Source: Bacteroidales bacterium
GTDB taxonomy: Bacteria > Bacteroidota > Bacteroidia > Bacteroidales > DTU049
Direction of reading: 5' to 3'
Length of the DNA stretch: 38,268 nt
NCBI GenBank assembly: GCA_026418905.1
Contig: JAOAAK010000040.1
Span: 1-38,268, forward strand
The position numbers and the translations under genes were made by a program. A model generated the notes under the pieces. The model worked only from the letters and a program-made list of their open reading frames with translations, ran no database searches and was not told the origin of the DNA. Positions 8,596-16,086 of this stretch are shown one piece after another (positions within the stretch are counted from its first letter, which is position 1; each line of letters begins with the position of its first letter).

Positions 8596-8767
8596 AATCT
8601 GCAAGAATTTATTTACAAAATTACGAATTTAAATCATTTCCGAACCTATAAATTAAGTTGAATTAATAAAAAAATTAAACGATTTTTTTGTTAATGATTT
8701 TTTAAACGTTTTTGAATTAAAATTCGCATTAAAATAAAAATTTAACTTTGCCAAACATTTGAAAAGC
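8596..8767. other. Divergent intergenic region between glycogen and efflux operons
   Basis: This 172-base AT-rich gap separates the start of the debranching-enzyme gene (- strand) from the TolC-like gene (+ strand) and must carry promoters for both. Runs of A and T dominate. The only clear signal is the TAnnTTTG box at 8743-8750 on the + strand. I see no strong hairpin or RNA gene. Confidence 0.6.
8743..8750 (+). promoter_or_regulatory. -7 box TAACTTTG upstream of the TolC-like gene
   Basis: TAACTTTG fits TAnnTTTG and ends 17 bases before the ATG at 8768. A TTTG at 8711-8714 is too far (28 bases) to be a standard -33 element. Confidence 0.5.
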
Positions 8768-10195
8768 ATGAAAAATGTACTTCAATTCATACATGCGATC
8801 ATTTTTACGAGTTACATCTCTTGCCAACCAACTAATTGGACTCTTTCTCAATGCATAGAGTACGCTTACAATCACAGCTTAGATTTACAGCTACAACAAA
8901 TTAATACCCAAATCTTACTTGCTCAAAAAAAACAAGCTTTATATTCATTTCTACCTACCCTTTCAGGAAATTTTTCCCATGCTTATCAATATGGAAGAAC
9001 CATCGACCCATTTACCAACGAATTTGCTCTCGAAAATGTTCAAACCGACAACGTATACCTTTCTGCTGATCTTTTACTTTTTCAAGGATTTAGACTGATC
9101 AATCAATGGAAAAAAAGCAAGTTGGAATATGAAAACGCACAAATATCAACCGAGATAAGAAAACAGGACATTGCCCTTGCCATAGCTACAGCATATCTTC
9201 AAATACTTTTCTATACGGAGGAATATCGAAGATCTCTCAAATCATTAGAAATTACTCTTCAACAGTTGCAAAAAGTTCGCATAGCTTTCGAAGCCGGACA
9301 AGTACCTCGAGATAATTTGGTTCAAATGGAAGCTCAACTTGCCACGGAAGAAGCTCAGCTACTAAACTTTCAAAATCAACTCCAGCTAGCCAAACTTACA
9401 TTGCGACAACTGATGAATTTACAAGACACAACAGGATTTACCATTGTAATTCCCGATGCTATTTCGCTTCAAGACACTAACCTACTTTTAAATTACACAG
9501 CTGAAAGCATATATCAACTGGCATTACAACATCATCCCCTCATTTTACTGGCAAAAAATAACATTCAACTTGCCATTTATGATCTTAAAATTGCTCGTTC
9601 TTCACTTTATCCCGTACTTCGCATATACAGTTCTTACGGAACAGGGTATTCATCTGCCCGAAAACAGCTCAGTGATATCACCGTATCAGGATTAGACACG
9701 GTTGGAATCACCACTGAGTCACCGTCTGAATATGTTCTTATGCCATCGTTCAGCTATTCCTATGAAGTTATACCTTTCCGTAATCAATGGGAAGACAATC
9801 TCAACAGAAGTATTGGACTGACTCTCTCAATACCACTATTTCATCAATTTTCAGCCAGAACAAACATTTCCATAGCCAAACTCAACCAACAAAATAGAAT
9901 TGTTCAACTCGAACAACAGCAGTGGGAATTGAAAAAAAATATTGAAAAAGCTTTTTATGATGCTCTTGCCGCTAAAGCTAATTATAAAGCAGTATTAAAA
10001 CAATCAATGGCTCTTGAACAGGTTTTTAATTCAACACAAATTCGCTTTGAGACGGGTAAAGCTACTCCTTTCGAATACAATGATGCAAAAATGAAATTTC
10101 AACAATCTCTTTCAGATCTCAATAAAGCTAAATTTGAATTAATCTTTCGCATTAAAATCCTTGAATTTTACATGGGGAAAGAATTAAATATATGA
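8768..10195 (+). CDS. TolC-family outer-membrane efflux protein
   Basis: The start is the ATG at 8768 (475 residues), giving MKNVLQFIHAIIFTSYISC as signal peptide; the Cys might be lipidated, but the lipobox is poor. The mature part begins WTLSQCIEYAYNHSLDLQLQQ, the hallmark opening of the outer-membrane efflux protein fold, and contains two long coiled-coil halves (for example IATAYLQILFYTEEYRRSLKSLEITLQQL and LEQQQWELKKNIEKAFYDALAAKANY) with strand segments between (IGLTLSIPLFHQFSARTNI). It forms the outer-membrane channel of a tripartite exporter. Its end overlaps the HlyD-type adaptor gene by 4 bases, so the two are translationally coupled. The substrate is unknown. Confidence 0.9.
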   Translation: MKNVLQFIHAIIFTSYISCQPTNWTLSQCIEYAYNHSLDLQLQQINTQILLAQKKQALYSFLPTLSGNFSHAYQYGRTIDPFTNEFALENVQTDNVYLSADLLLFQGFRLINQWKKSKLEYENAQISTEIRKQDIALAIATAYLQILFYTEEYRRSLKSLEITLQQLQKVRIAFEAGQVPRDNLVQMEAQLATEEAQLLNFQNQLQLAKLTLRQLMNLQDTTGFTIVIPDAISLQDTNLLLNYTAESIYQLALQHHPLILLAKNNIQLAIYDLKIARSSLYPVLRIYSSYGTGYSSARKQLSDITVSGLDTVGITTESPSEYVLMPSFSYSYEVIPFRNQWEDNLNRSIGLTLSIPLFHQFSARTNISIAKLNQQNRIVQLEQQQWELKKNIEKAFYDALAAKANYKAVLKQSMALEQVFNSTQIRFETGKATPFEYNDAKMKFQQSLSDLNKAKFELIFRIKILEFYMGKELNI

Positions 10196-11469
10196 AAATA
10201 AAAAGAAAATGGTTCATATGGGGGGGAATCACATTGTTAATCCTTTTGATAGTTTTAAGACGTTTTCAAGTCATTGGTTCCCCACCTGGTATTAAAGTTG
10301 CCGTTGAGGAAGCTACATTACGTAATATTTATGAAACCGTTTCCGCTTCGGGCAAAATACAACCTGTCAAAGAAGTAAAAGTGAGCCCCGACGTATCTGG
10401 TGAAATCGTAGAAATTTACGTCAAAGAAGGGCAAACCGTAAAAAAAGGTGACCCCTTAGTTCGAATCAAACCAGACCTATACAAAGCTAATTTCGATCAG
10501 GTTTCTGCCAACGTGCAAGTTCAAAAAGCTAATTATCTTAATAGTGAAGCAAGGCTAAATCAAGCAAAATCACGTCTGATCACTTTGGAACAGGCATATC
10601 TCCGAAGTAAAACTCTTTTCGAAAAAGGTGTCATCAGTCAGGCCGAATATGATGAGGCATACATGCAATATTTGGTAGCAAAGGCTGAAGTTGAAGCAGC
10701 TAATCAGGCATTAGAAGGCGCAAAGTTTGCCTATAGAGGAGCACTAGCATCTTTGAACGAAGCTTCTAACAACCTAAGCAGGACCATTGTGTATGCTCCT
10801 CTTGATGGTGTAATAAGCAGATTGTCGGTTCAAGTTGGTGAACGAGTTGCTGGAGCTTCTCAATTTAGTCCTGGAACAGAAATTCTTCGCATTGCTGATC
10901 TGAGTATCATGGAAGTTCAAGTTCAAGTTAACGAAAATGAAGTTGTTCGAATTCATGTAGATGATACTGCCCATATTTACGTTGATGCTTATCCCCGACA
11001 AATTTTCAAAGGTAAAGTTACCGACGTAAGCCTTTCAGCTATTAATTCCACTCAAATTACTACCGCTGAACAGGTTCCCAATTTTCAAGTTAAAATTCGT
11101 ATTCAAACGAGCGATACTACCGATCAAAAATTGTTATTCAGACCTGGCATGAGTGCCACGGTAGATATTTTTACCCACGTGGAAAAAAATGCGCTGACTG
11201 TACCTATTCAAGCTGTCACCAGCCGAAGCGATCTCGAAAAGGATTCTAACAATTCTCATATACCCAACGAATATGTATTTGTTGCTGAAAATAATAGAGC
11301 CATTTTACGAAAGGTAAAAACAGGAATTCAAGATCAAAAGTATATTGTCATTCAGGAAGGGATCAAGCAAGGTGAAAAAGTGATTGTTTCTCCTTATTCC
11401 GCTATTTCTAAAATCTTAAAAGACGGATCTCGTATAAGAATTGTAGATAAAAGCAAACTTTTCGAATAA
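10192..11469 (+). CDS. HlyD/MacA-family periplasmic adaptor protein
   Basis: The 425-residue protein has an N-terminal membrane anchor (about residues 7-23, WFIWGGITLLILLIVL), then a lipoyl-like half motif (VSGEIVEIYVKEGQTVKKGDPLVRI, about 66-90), a helical hairpin rich in Ala, Gln and Glu (about 95-190), the returning lipoyl half (YAPLDGVISRLSVQVGERVAG) and a beta-barrel domain ending GEKVIVSPYSAIS. This order is that of MacA/HlyD adaptors, which join an inner-membrane transporter to a TolC channel. The gene lies between the TolC-like gene (4-base overlap) and tsaB (1-base gap). A MacB-type ATPase is encoded 2.4 kb downstream, but no permease subunit is in the window. Confidence 0.9.
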   Translation: MKIKRKWFIWGGITLLILLIVLRRFQVIGSPPGIKVAVEEATLRNIYETVSASGKIQPVKEVKVSPDVSGEIVEIYVKEGQTVKKGDPLVRIKPDLYKANFDQVSANVQVQKANYLNSEARLNQAKSRLITLEQAYLRSKTLFEKGVISQAEYDEAYMQYLVAKAEVEAANQALEGAKFAYRGALASLNEASNNLSRTIVYAPLDGVISRLSVQVGERVAGASQFSPGTEILRIADLSIMEVQVQVNENEVVRIHVDDTAHIYVDAYPRQIFKGKVTDVSLSAINSTQITTAEQVPNFQVKIRIQTSDTTDQKLLFRPGMSATVDIFTHVEKNALTVPIQAVTSRSDLEKDSNNSHIPNEYVFVAENNRAILRKVKTGIQDQKYIVIQEGIKQGEKVIVSPYSAISKILKDGSRIRIVDKSKLFE

Positions 11470-11470
11470 C

Positions 11471-12163
11471 ATGAGAAAGTTTATTCTTCACTTCGAGACA
11501 TCAGGTATTCCATCCAGCTTCGCTATAGGCGAAAAAAATGGTCAGGTATGGCAATGGGAATTACCTTCAGAATCATCTAATTCTTCTGTCTTATTACCCT
11601 TCCTCGATGCTGCTTTCAAACAACTAGAGATTAATCGGGATTATCTTCTTGCCATCTCTTTGTCCAAAGGCCCCGGTTCATATACGGGACTACGAATTGG
11701 AACAAGTACTGCCAAAGCACTTTGTTATGCTTGGGATATCCCACTCATCACTATACCCACACTTTTTATTATGGCAAAAGGGATGCAACAACTTGCATGT
11801 TCCGAAAAAGATTTGTTGATTCCCATGATAGATTTTCGCAGGATGGAGGTTGTTTATGCAGTTTTCGATAAGAACTTAAACCTTATCAAGCCTCAGACCA
11901 ACATCATACTTGATGAACATAGCTTTGAAGAATTCAAAAATTATAATCTCATTTTAGGTGGTAGCGGTTCTCGCAAAGCACGCCTAAATTTCAAACACTC
12001 ACAAATACAATTTGCCGATCTTATCGTACCTCAAGCAAAAGATGCTATTTCTCAAGCATTCATTTTGTTTGAAGAAAAAACATTTGCCGATGTGGCATAT
12101 TTTGAACCGGATTACGGAAAAGAATATCTTGCTAAAAAAAGTAAAGTCAAAGGTTTATTTTAA
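11471..12163 (+). CDS. tsaB: tRNA threonylcarbamoyladenosine biosynthesis protein TsaB
   Basis: The 230-residue protein starts with FILHFETSG (the equivalent of the ILxIDTS opening of TsaB) and has the family signature LSKGPGSYTGLRIGTSTAKAL (about residues 67-87), followed by IPLITIPTLFIMA. TsaB is an ASKHA-fold partner of TsaD and TsaE in adding the threonylcarbamoyl group to A37 of ANN-decoding tRNAs in the cytoplasm. Length matches the family. The gene follows the adaptor gene by one base, so it is probably read from the efflux transcript, as housekeeping genes often are in this phylum; this does not imply a role in export. About 78 bases separate it from the next gene. Confidence 0.92.
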   Translation: MRKFILHFETSGIPSSFAIGEKNGQVWQWELPSESSNSSVLLPFLDAAFKQLEINRDYLLAISLSKGPGSYTGLRIGTSTAKALCYAWDIPLITIPTLFIMAKGMQQLACSEKDLLIPMIDFRRMEVVYAVFDKNLNLIKPQTNIILDEHSFEEFKNYNLILGGSGSRKARLNFKHSQIQFADLIVPQAKDAISQAFILFEEKTFADVAYFEPDYGKEYLAKKSKVKGLF

Positions 12164-12241
12164 TTTCTAGTATTTTCTCTAAGTTTATGTATGGTATAAC
12201 ATTGTTTTTTTCACAAATTTGTAAAAATAAAATATAAGCTC

Positions 12242-13510
12242 ATGCAAAAAAGCATCATGTTGATTTTGTTAGGGGTGTTACTTTCAGTTTCATGCCAACA
12301 CTCTCGACACAAATTAATGAACTGCGGCAAACTCAACACAGATACCTTTCTATTGGATGAAGACACCATCCTCACGCCCTACTACCTTCCATCCACATGT
12401 GGTCAAAAAAAACAATTTCCTACCTTGATCCTCATTGATCCTCAAGGCAAACCTGAAAATCAAATGCTTTCTTACATTTCTCTTGCTGAAAAACACCAAT
12501 TCCACCTGATAGGCTTTAAATCCTATCAGAATGGAAAAAATACGATTGAACTCATAAATATCTTCACCCATTGGTGGAAAAGGGCACAAGAAATTTTTCC
12601 CATAGATACTTCACGAATCTATATGGCTGGTTTTTCAGGCGGAGCCAGGTTTGTTACTTTACTGGTGCAAAAAAATCTCATTAAGCCTAGAGGAATTCTT
12701 CTTGCTGGATGGGTAACTCCAGAAATTTTGAACTTACCCATGACTATGGTAATGACTTGCGGAATACGAGATTTTAATTATGAGCATTTCTTAAATATTT
12801 TTACCCATTCCCTTCCACTTCATGTTCACTTTATTTTCTTTGATGGCAAACATCAGTGGCCCGATACACTTGTTTTAGAACAAAGTTTTTCTTTACTTAA
12901 CTCAAACCCTACAATTTTATCTGTCGAAAACATCACACAACAACTCAAAACATGGATGAATGAAAAAAAATGGGAACTTGTTTATCTCAATTTACCATAC
13001 CTATCATCTATTCTTAGCAAGAAATTTCTCGATTCAGTACAACTTATTCTCAATCAAGAATTTTCATTTGATATATACTTAAAGAATTTTCAGTTTGAGC
13101 AACAGATTCGACAAAATTTGCTCACTCATATTTCGAATGGAGATACCAATTTTTTCAAAACATGGCTTGATTCTATCAGTCAATTAGAAAGAAAGAATAT
13201 CCAATTTACCGATTACAATAAATTAGAAAGACTTAAATCGTTTGCTGGAATAGCACTTTATTCAATCACTAAGAATGCTCTTGATAAAAAACAATCATCG
13301 ATATGGTCATACCTTCGAATGTACGAAATACTTGAGCCCAACAATACAGAAATGATGATATTACATGCTGCATTTTTCTCCGAGCAAAAAAAATGCAATC
13401 AAGCAAAAATTTGGTTAGAAAAAGCTTATCAAAACGGTTTCGATGATCAAAAACGATTAAGACAAATGCCTGAATTTATGTTTTGCAAATCGGAATTATT
13501 CAATCGGTAA
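12242..13510 (+). CDS. Exported esterase-like alpha/beta hydrolase with TPR-like C-terminus
   Basis: The 422-residue protein has a lipoprotein-type signal peptide (MQKSIMLILLGVLLSVSC, Cys18). Residues about 55-215 look like an alpha/beta hydrolase of the PHB-depolymerase/feruloyl-esterase kind: FPTLILIDPQG, then the nucleophile elbow AGFSGGAR (Ser132), a possible acid in CGIRDFNY (Asp177) and a His in DGKHQWP (His204). The second half (about 225-422) is helical, and its end (NNTEMMILHAAFFSEQKKCNQAKIWLEKAYQNGFDD) resembles TPR repeats. It probably acts in the periplasm or on the cell surface; the substrate is unknown. Its stop codon overlaps the next gene's ATG (TAATG). Confidence 0.65.
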   Translation: MQKSIMLILLGVLLSVSCQHSRHKLMNCGKLNTDTFLLDEDTILTPYYLPSTCGQKKQFPTLILIDPQGKPENQMLSYISLAEKHQFHLIGFKSYQNGKNTIELINIFTHWWKRAQEIFPIDTSRIYMAGFSGGARFVTLLVQKNLIKPRGILLAGWVTPEILNLPMTMVMTCGIRDFNYEHFLNIFTHSLPLHVHFIFFDGKHQWPDTLVLEQSFSLLNSNPTILSVENITQQLKTWMNEKKWELVYLNLPYLSSILSKKFLDSVQLILNQEFSFDIYLKNFQFEQQIRQNLLTHISNGDTNFFKTWLDSISQLERKNIQFTDYNKLERLKSFAGIALYSITKNALDKKQSSIWSYLRMYEILEPNNTEMMILHAAFFSEQKKCNQAKIWLEKAYQNGFDDQKRLRQMPEFMFCKSELFNR

Positions 13511-13890
13511 TGAAAAAAAGTAAAAAACTTTTTTATTCTATCCAAGAATTGTGCGAACGCTATCAAATTAAGCCATCCACTCTCCATTACTGGGAAAAAG
13601 TATTTCCTATGTTGAAACCAAAGCGCACTCAGAAAGGAAATCGCATCTACACCGAAGAAGACATTTTATTGCTTGATATGATATATTTCTTAGTTAAAGT
13701 AAAAGGTTACACTCTTAAAGGTGCACGAGAAAAACTCGAAGAAGAAAAAGATAAGATCAAACAAAAAGCTTTCGTTTTCCACACATTATTAAAAATCAAA
13801 GTATTTTTGATCAAACTTTTACATGCCATAGAAAATCAGAGTAAACCGAATGAAAAATCAATCCCTCATCATTCTCAAGGAAATAACTAA
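13510..13890 (+). CDS. Small MerR-family transcriptional regulator
   Basis: I start at the ATG at 13510, overlapping the previous stop as TAATG (126 residues); the in-frame codons upstream lie inside the previous gene. Residues about 7-75 form a MerR-type winged helix: [52 protein letters not shown]. The rest is a helix ([23 protein letters not shown]) and a short tail; there is no effector-binding domain or metal-binding Cys cluster. It is like the short MerR-type regulators common in Bacteroidota. Its 3' end overlaps the ABC ATPase gene by 41 bases, so the two are translationally linked. It might control the surrounding operon, but no operator is evident. Confidence 0.85.
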   Translation: MKKSKKLFYSIQELCERYQIKPSTLHYWEKVFPMLKPKRTQKGNRIYTEEDILLLDMIYFLVKVKGYTLKGAREKLEEEKDKIKQKAFVFHTLLKIKVFLIKLLHAIENQSKPNEKSIPHHSQGNN

Positions 13891-14563
13891 AATCTATCGA
13901 CTTGATAAAGTTGAAGTCCCCGCCTTAAATGGCATCGATCTTGAAATCCAACAAGGTGAATTTGTAGCTATCATGGGACCTTCCGGATCAGGTAAGTCGA
14001 CTTTAATGAACATTATCGGATGCCTCGACAGCCCTACCAGTGGAGAATATTATCTTCATCATAAGCTCGTTAGCAATATGGATGACCGTGAATTAGCTCG
14101 AATTCGTAATGCTGAAATAGGTTTTGTTTTTCAAACTTTTAATTTACTTCCTCGCTACACGGCTTTGGAAAATGTGGCCTTGCCTCTTGTTTATGCTGGA
14201 ATCCCAAATGCTCAACGAGAAAAACGTGCCCTCCAATTGCTTGAGATGGTGGGATTGTTAGAATGGAAAAATCACAAACCCAACGAATTGTCTGGTGGTC
14301 AAAAACAAAGGGTTGCAATTGCTCGTGCCCTTATCAATAATCCATCCATCATCATCGCCGATGAGCCTACAGGAAATCTTGACTCTAAAAGTTCAGCTGA
14401 AATCATGCAACTTTTCCAACAAATTCATGCTCGAGGTAATACCATCATTTTAGTAACCCACGATGAAAAAATTGCTCTTTATGCTCAACGACTTGTGCAA
14501 CTTATGGATGGAAAAATTATTAACGATAAACCAATCAATCAAAGTTCATCCATTTCTATATGA
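13850..14563 (+). CDS. MacB/LolD-type ABC transporter ATP-binding protein
   Basis: The 237-residue protein has all ABC ATPase motifs: Walker [10 protein letters not shown] (43-51), Q-loop FQTFN (Gln95), signature LSGGQ (147-151), Walker B IIIADE (167-172) and switch His204 in VTHDE. The sequence [22 protein letters not shown] is typical of the MacB/LolD/FtsE branch, whose permeases work mechanically on periplasmic substrates rather than by a classic transport channel. With TolC and a MacA-like adaptor upstream, a MacAB-TolC type exporter is plausible, but the permease gene is absent here. A LolD role would also fit. It overlaps both neighbours, by 41 bases upstream and 4 bases downstream. Confidence 0.92.
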   Translation: MKNQSLIILKEITKIYRLDKVEVPALNGIDLEIQQGEFVAIMGPSGSGKSTLMNIIGCLDSPTSGEYYLHHKLVSNMDDRELARIRNAEIGFVFQTFNLLPRYTALENVALPLVYAGIPNAQREKRALQLLEMVGLLEWKNHKPNELSGGQKQRVAIARALINNPSIIIADEPTGNLDSKSSAEIMQLFQQIHARGNTIILVTHDEKIALYAQRLVQLMDGKIINDKPINQSSSISI

Positions 14564-15117
14564 AAAAATTCAAGATCTACACCAAAAAAGGTGATTTCGG
14601 CAAAACAAGTCTCATCGGTATGACCGATTGTAATAAATCACATCCTCGTGTAGAAGCTTATGGAACTCTCGACGAACTTGCATCTTTTGTTGGTTTACTA
14701 CATGACTCCATTCACTTCGATGATATAAAGCAAAAACTTCTAGATATTTTAGATGATATTTTTACACTTGAATCACATATTGCAACATACCCCACCGCCA
14801 ATCCTCAACATTTACCTTCATTTGAGTCTTCTCGGACTCAAAAGCTCGAAGAATGGATAGATAAAATAGAAGAAGAACTTCCCGAATTGAATTCTTTCAT
14901 TTTGCCCATAGGTCATATGGTGGTTTCTCTTTCTCATGTTTGTCGAGCCATAAGTCGGCGTGCAGAAAGAAAGTTGGTGGCCATACACGAACTAGAAGGA
15001 ATCAACCCGATTTACCTTTCTTATATGAATCGACTGAGTGATTTCTTTTTTGTGTTAGCTCGTTACCTAAGCATACGTACTCATTCTCCGGAAATTCCAT
15101 GGGCGCCCAATTCATAG
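14560..15117 (+). CDS. Cob(I)yrinic acid a,c-diamide adenosyltransferase (PduO/MMAB type)
   Basis: The 185-residue protein starts with [15 protein letters not shown], the PduO-type ATP-binding N-terminal motif, followed by [19 protein letters not shown]. The helical remainder has [16 protein letters not shown], which matches the conserved C-terminal R-x3-RRAER motif, and ends in [13 protein letters not shown]. It transfers the 5'-deoxyadenosyl group of ATP to cob(I)alamin to give adenosylcobalamin. Length and motifs fit the family closely. It overlaps the ABC ATPase gene by 4 bases and runs tail-to-tail into the PorP/SprF gene, overlapping it by 6 bases. No other cobalamin gene is nearby apart from a BtuB-like receptor 15 kb away. 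Confidence 0.93.
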   Translation: MKKFKIYTKKGDFGKTSLIGMTDCNKSHPRVEAYGTLDELASFVGLLHDSIHFDDIKQKLLDILDDIFTLESHIATYPTANPQHLPSFESSRTQKLEEWIDKIEEELPELNSFILPIGHMVVSLSHVCRAISRRAERKLVAIHELEGINPIYLSYMNRLSDFFFVLARYLSIRTHSPEIPWAPNS

Positions 15118-16086
15118 CATCGCACAAGGTGATATATTCCAACATTTTTCGTGTGGAATAATATAAAATCCTATTTCCCAAGCATGTTTGTAAGGGTATT
15201 TGAAGTCCATGAAACTCATTGGTAAATCGTAAGAACCTGTTATTTCTAAGGATAATGATTTTCGTGCTTTTCCATATATTCTAATACCACTTGATAAAAC
15301 GAGATGATTAGAAAGCCTGTAATGTATTCCCACTTTTAGACGATCCCAATAAAAGTAATGAATTTCAGGGAAAAGTATAGCATAACTTCCAATGACAAGC
15401 TCGGTTTGATTTGAATAACTGACTAACCCATTCAATACGAGATGAATATTTTTGTTGTATTTTACTAAAGCTCCTCCGTGTAAATGCACGGTTCTTCCTG
15501 GAAAAATCTCATTTTTTTTTCTAAAAGGAAAGAGTAAATGATACCCAGCAATTCCAATCTGATATGCAAGATATTGATCTTCTTGCCAGCAAAGAATAGA
15601 ATTCCATCCAAACAACACACCTGCATTGACGTCAAATAAAGCTTTCATTCCATCACGTAGAAAACCTAATTGTAAACCAAAAGAAATGACGCTGTCTTGA
15701 TATCCACTTTTATTGAATTTTTGCAAAGAAAGACTAAGGTAATCAGCAATGAAATATGCTCCATTCATATTTCCACGACGTCGGTCGTCTAGAAATCCAA
15801 AACCAAGCACCCACCCACTAGGTTGTTTGTCTTTGGCATACTTACCCACCTCTTTATAAAATATTTTTTTTCCCACAAAATAAGTTGTTGACCAGTTTGT
15901 TCGGTCAGTATCGTTACGATAAAGACGAATATCATAACCAAGCTTCCATTTGGCTGGAATGACCCCTGTCAATGCCGGATTTAGTCGCATATCACGCATC
16001 CAAAAATGACTAAATGTATATTGTGAAAAACATACTAAAGCCGTAAACTGATAAAAAAACAAAAATTTAAGCACCTTTGAATGCAT
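15112..16086 (-). CDS. PorP/SprF-family type IX secretion membrane protein
   Basis: I start at the ATG at 16086 (324 residues), which gives a signal peptide MHSKVLKFLFFYQFTALVCFSQ; translation from further upstream would bury it. The mature N-terminus, FSHFWMRDMRLNPALTGVIP, is the PorP/SprF hallmark in which an aromatic stretch precedes LNPAxxG. The rest alternates strands with aromatic girdles, consistent with a 14-strand outer-membrane barrel. In this family PorP and SprF bind type IX secretion cargo at the cell surface; which cargo this copy serves is unknown. Its start lies 20 bases inside the preceding AddB-like gene, an unusual partner. The 3' end overlaps the convergent cobalamin gene by 6 bases, leaving no room for a separate terminator. 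Confidence 0.82.
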   Translation of the reverse strand: MHSKVLKFLFFYQFTALVCFSQYTFSHFWMRDMRLNPALTGVIPAKWKLGYDIRLYRNDTDRTNWSTTYFVGKKIFYKEVGKYAKDKQPSGWVLGFGFLDDRRRGNMNGAYFIADYLSLSLQKFNKSGYQDSVISFGLQLGFLRDGMKALFDVNAGVLFGWNSILCWQEDQYLAYQIGIAGYHLLFPFRKKNEIFPGRTVHLHGGALVKYNKNIHLVLNGLVSYSNQTELVIGSYAILFPEIHYFYWDRLKVGIHYRLSNHLVLSSGIRIYGKARKSLSLEITGSYDLPMSFMDFKYPYKHAWEIGFYIIPHEKCWNISPCAML

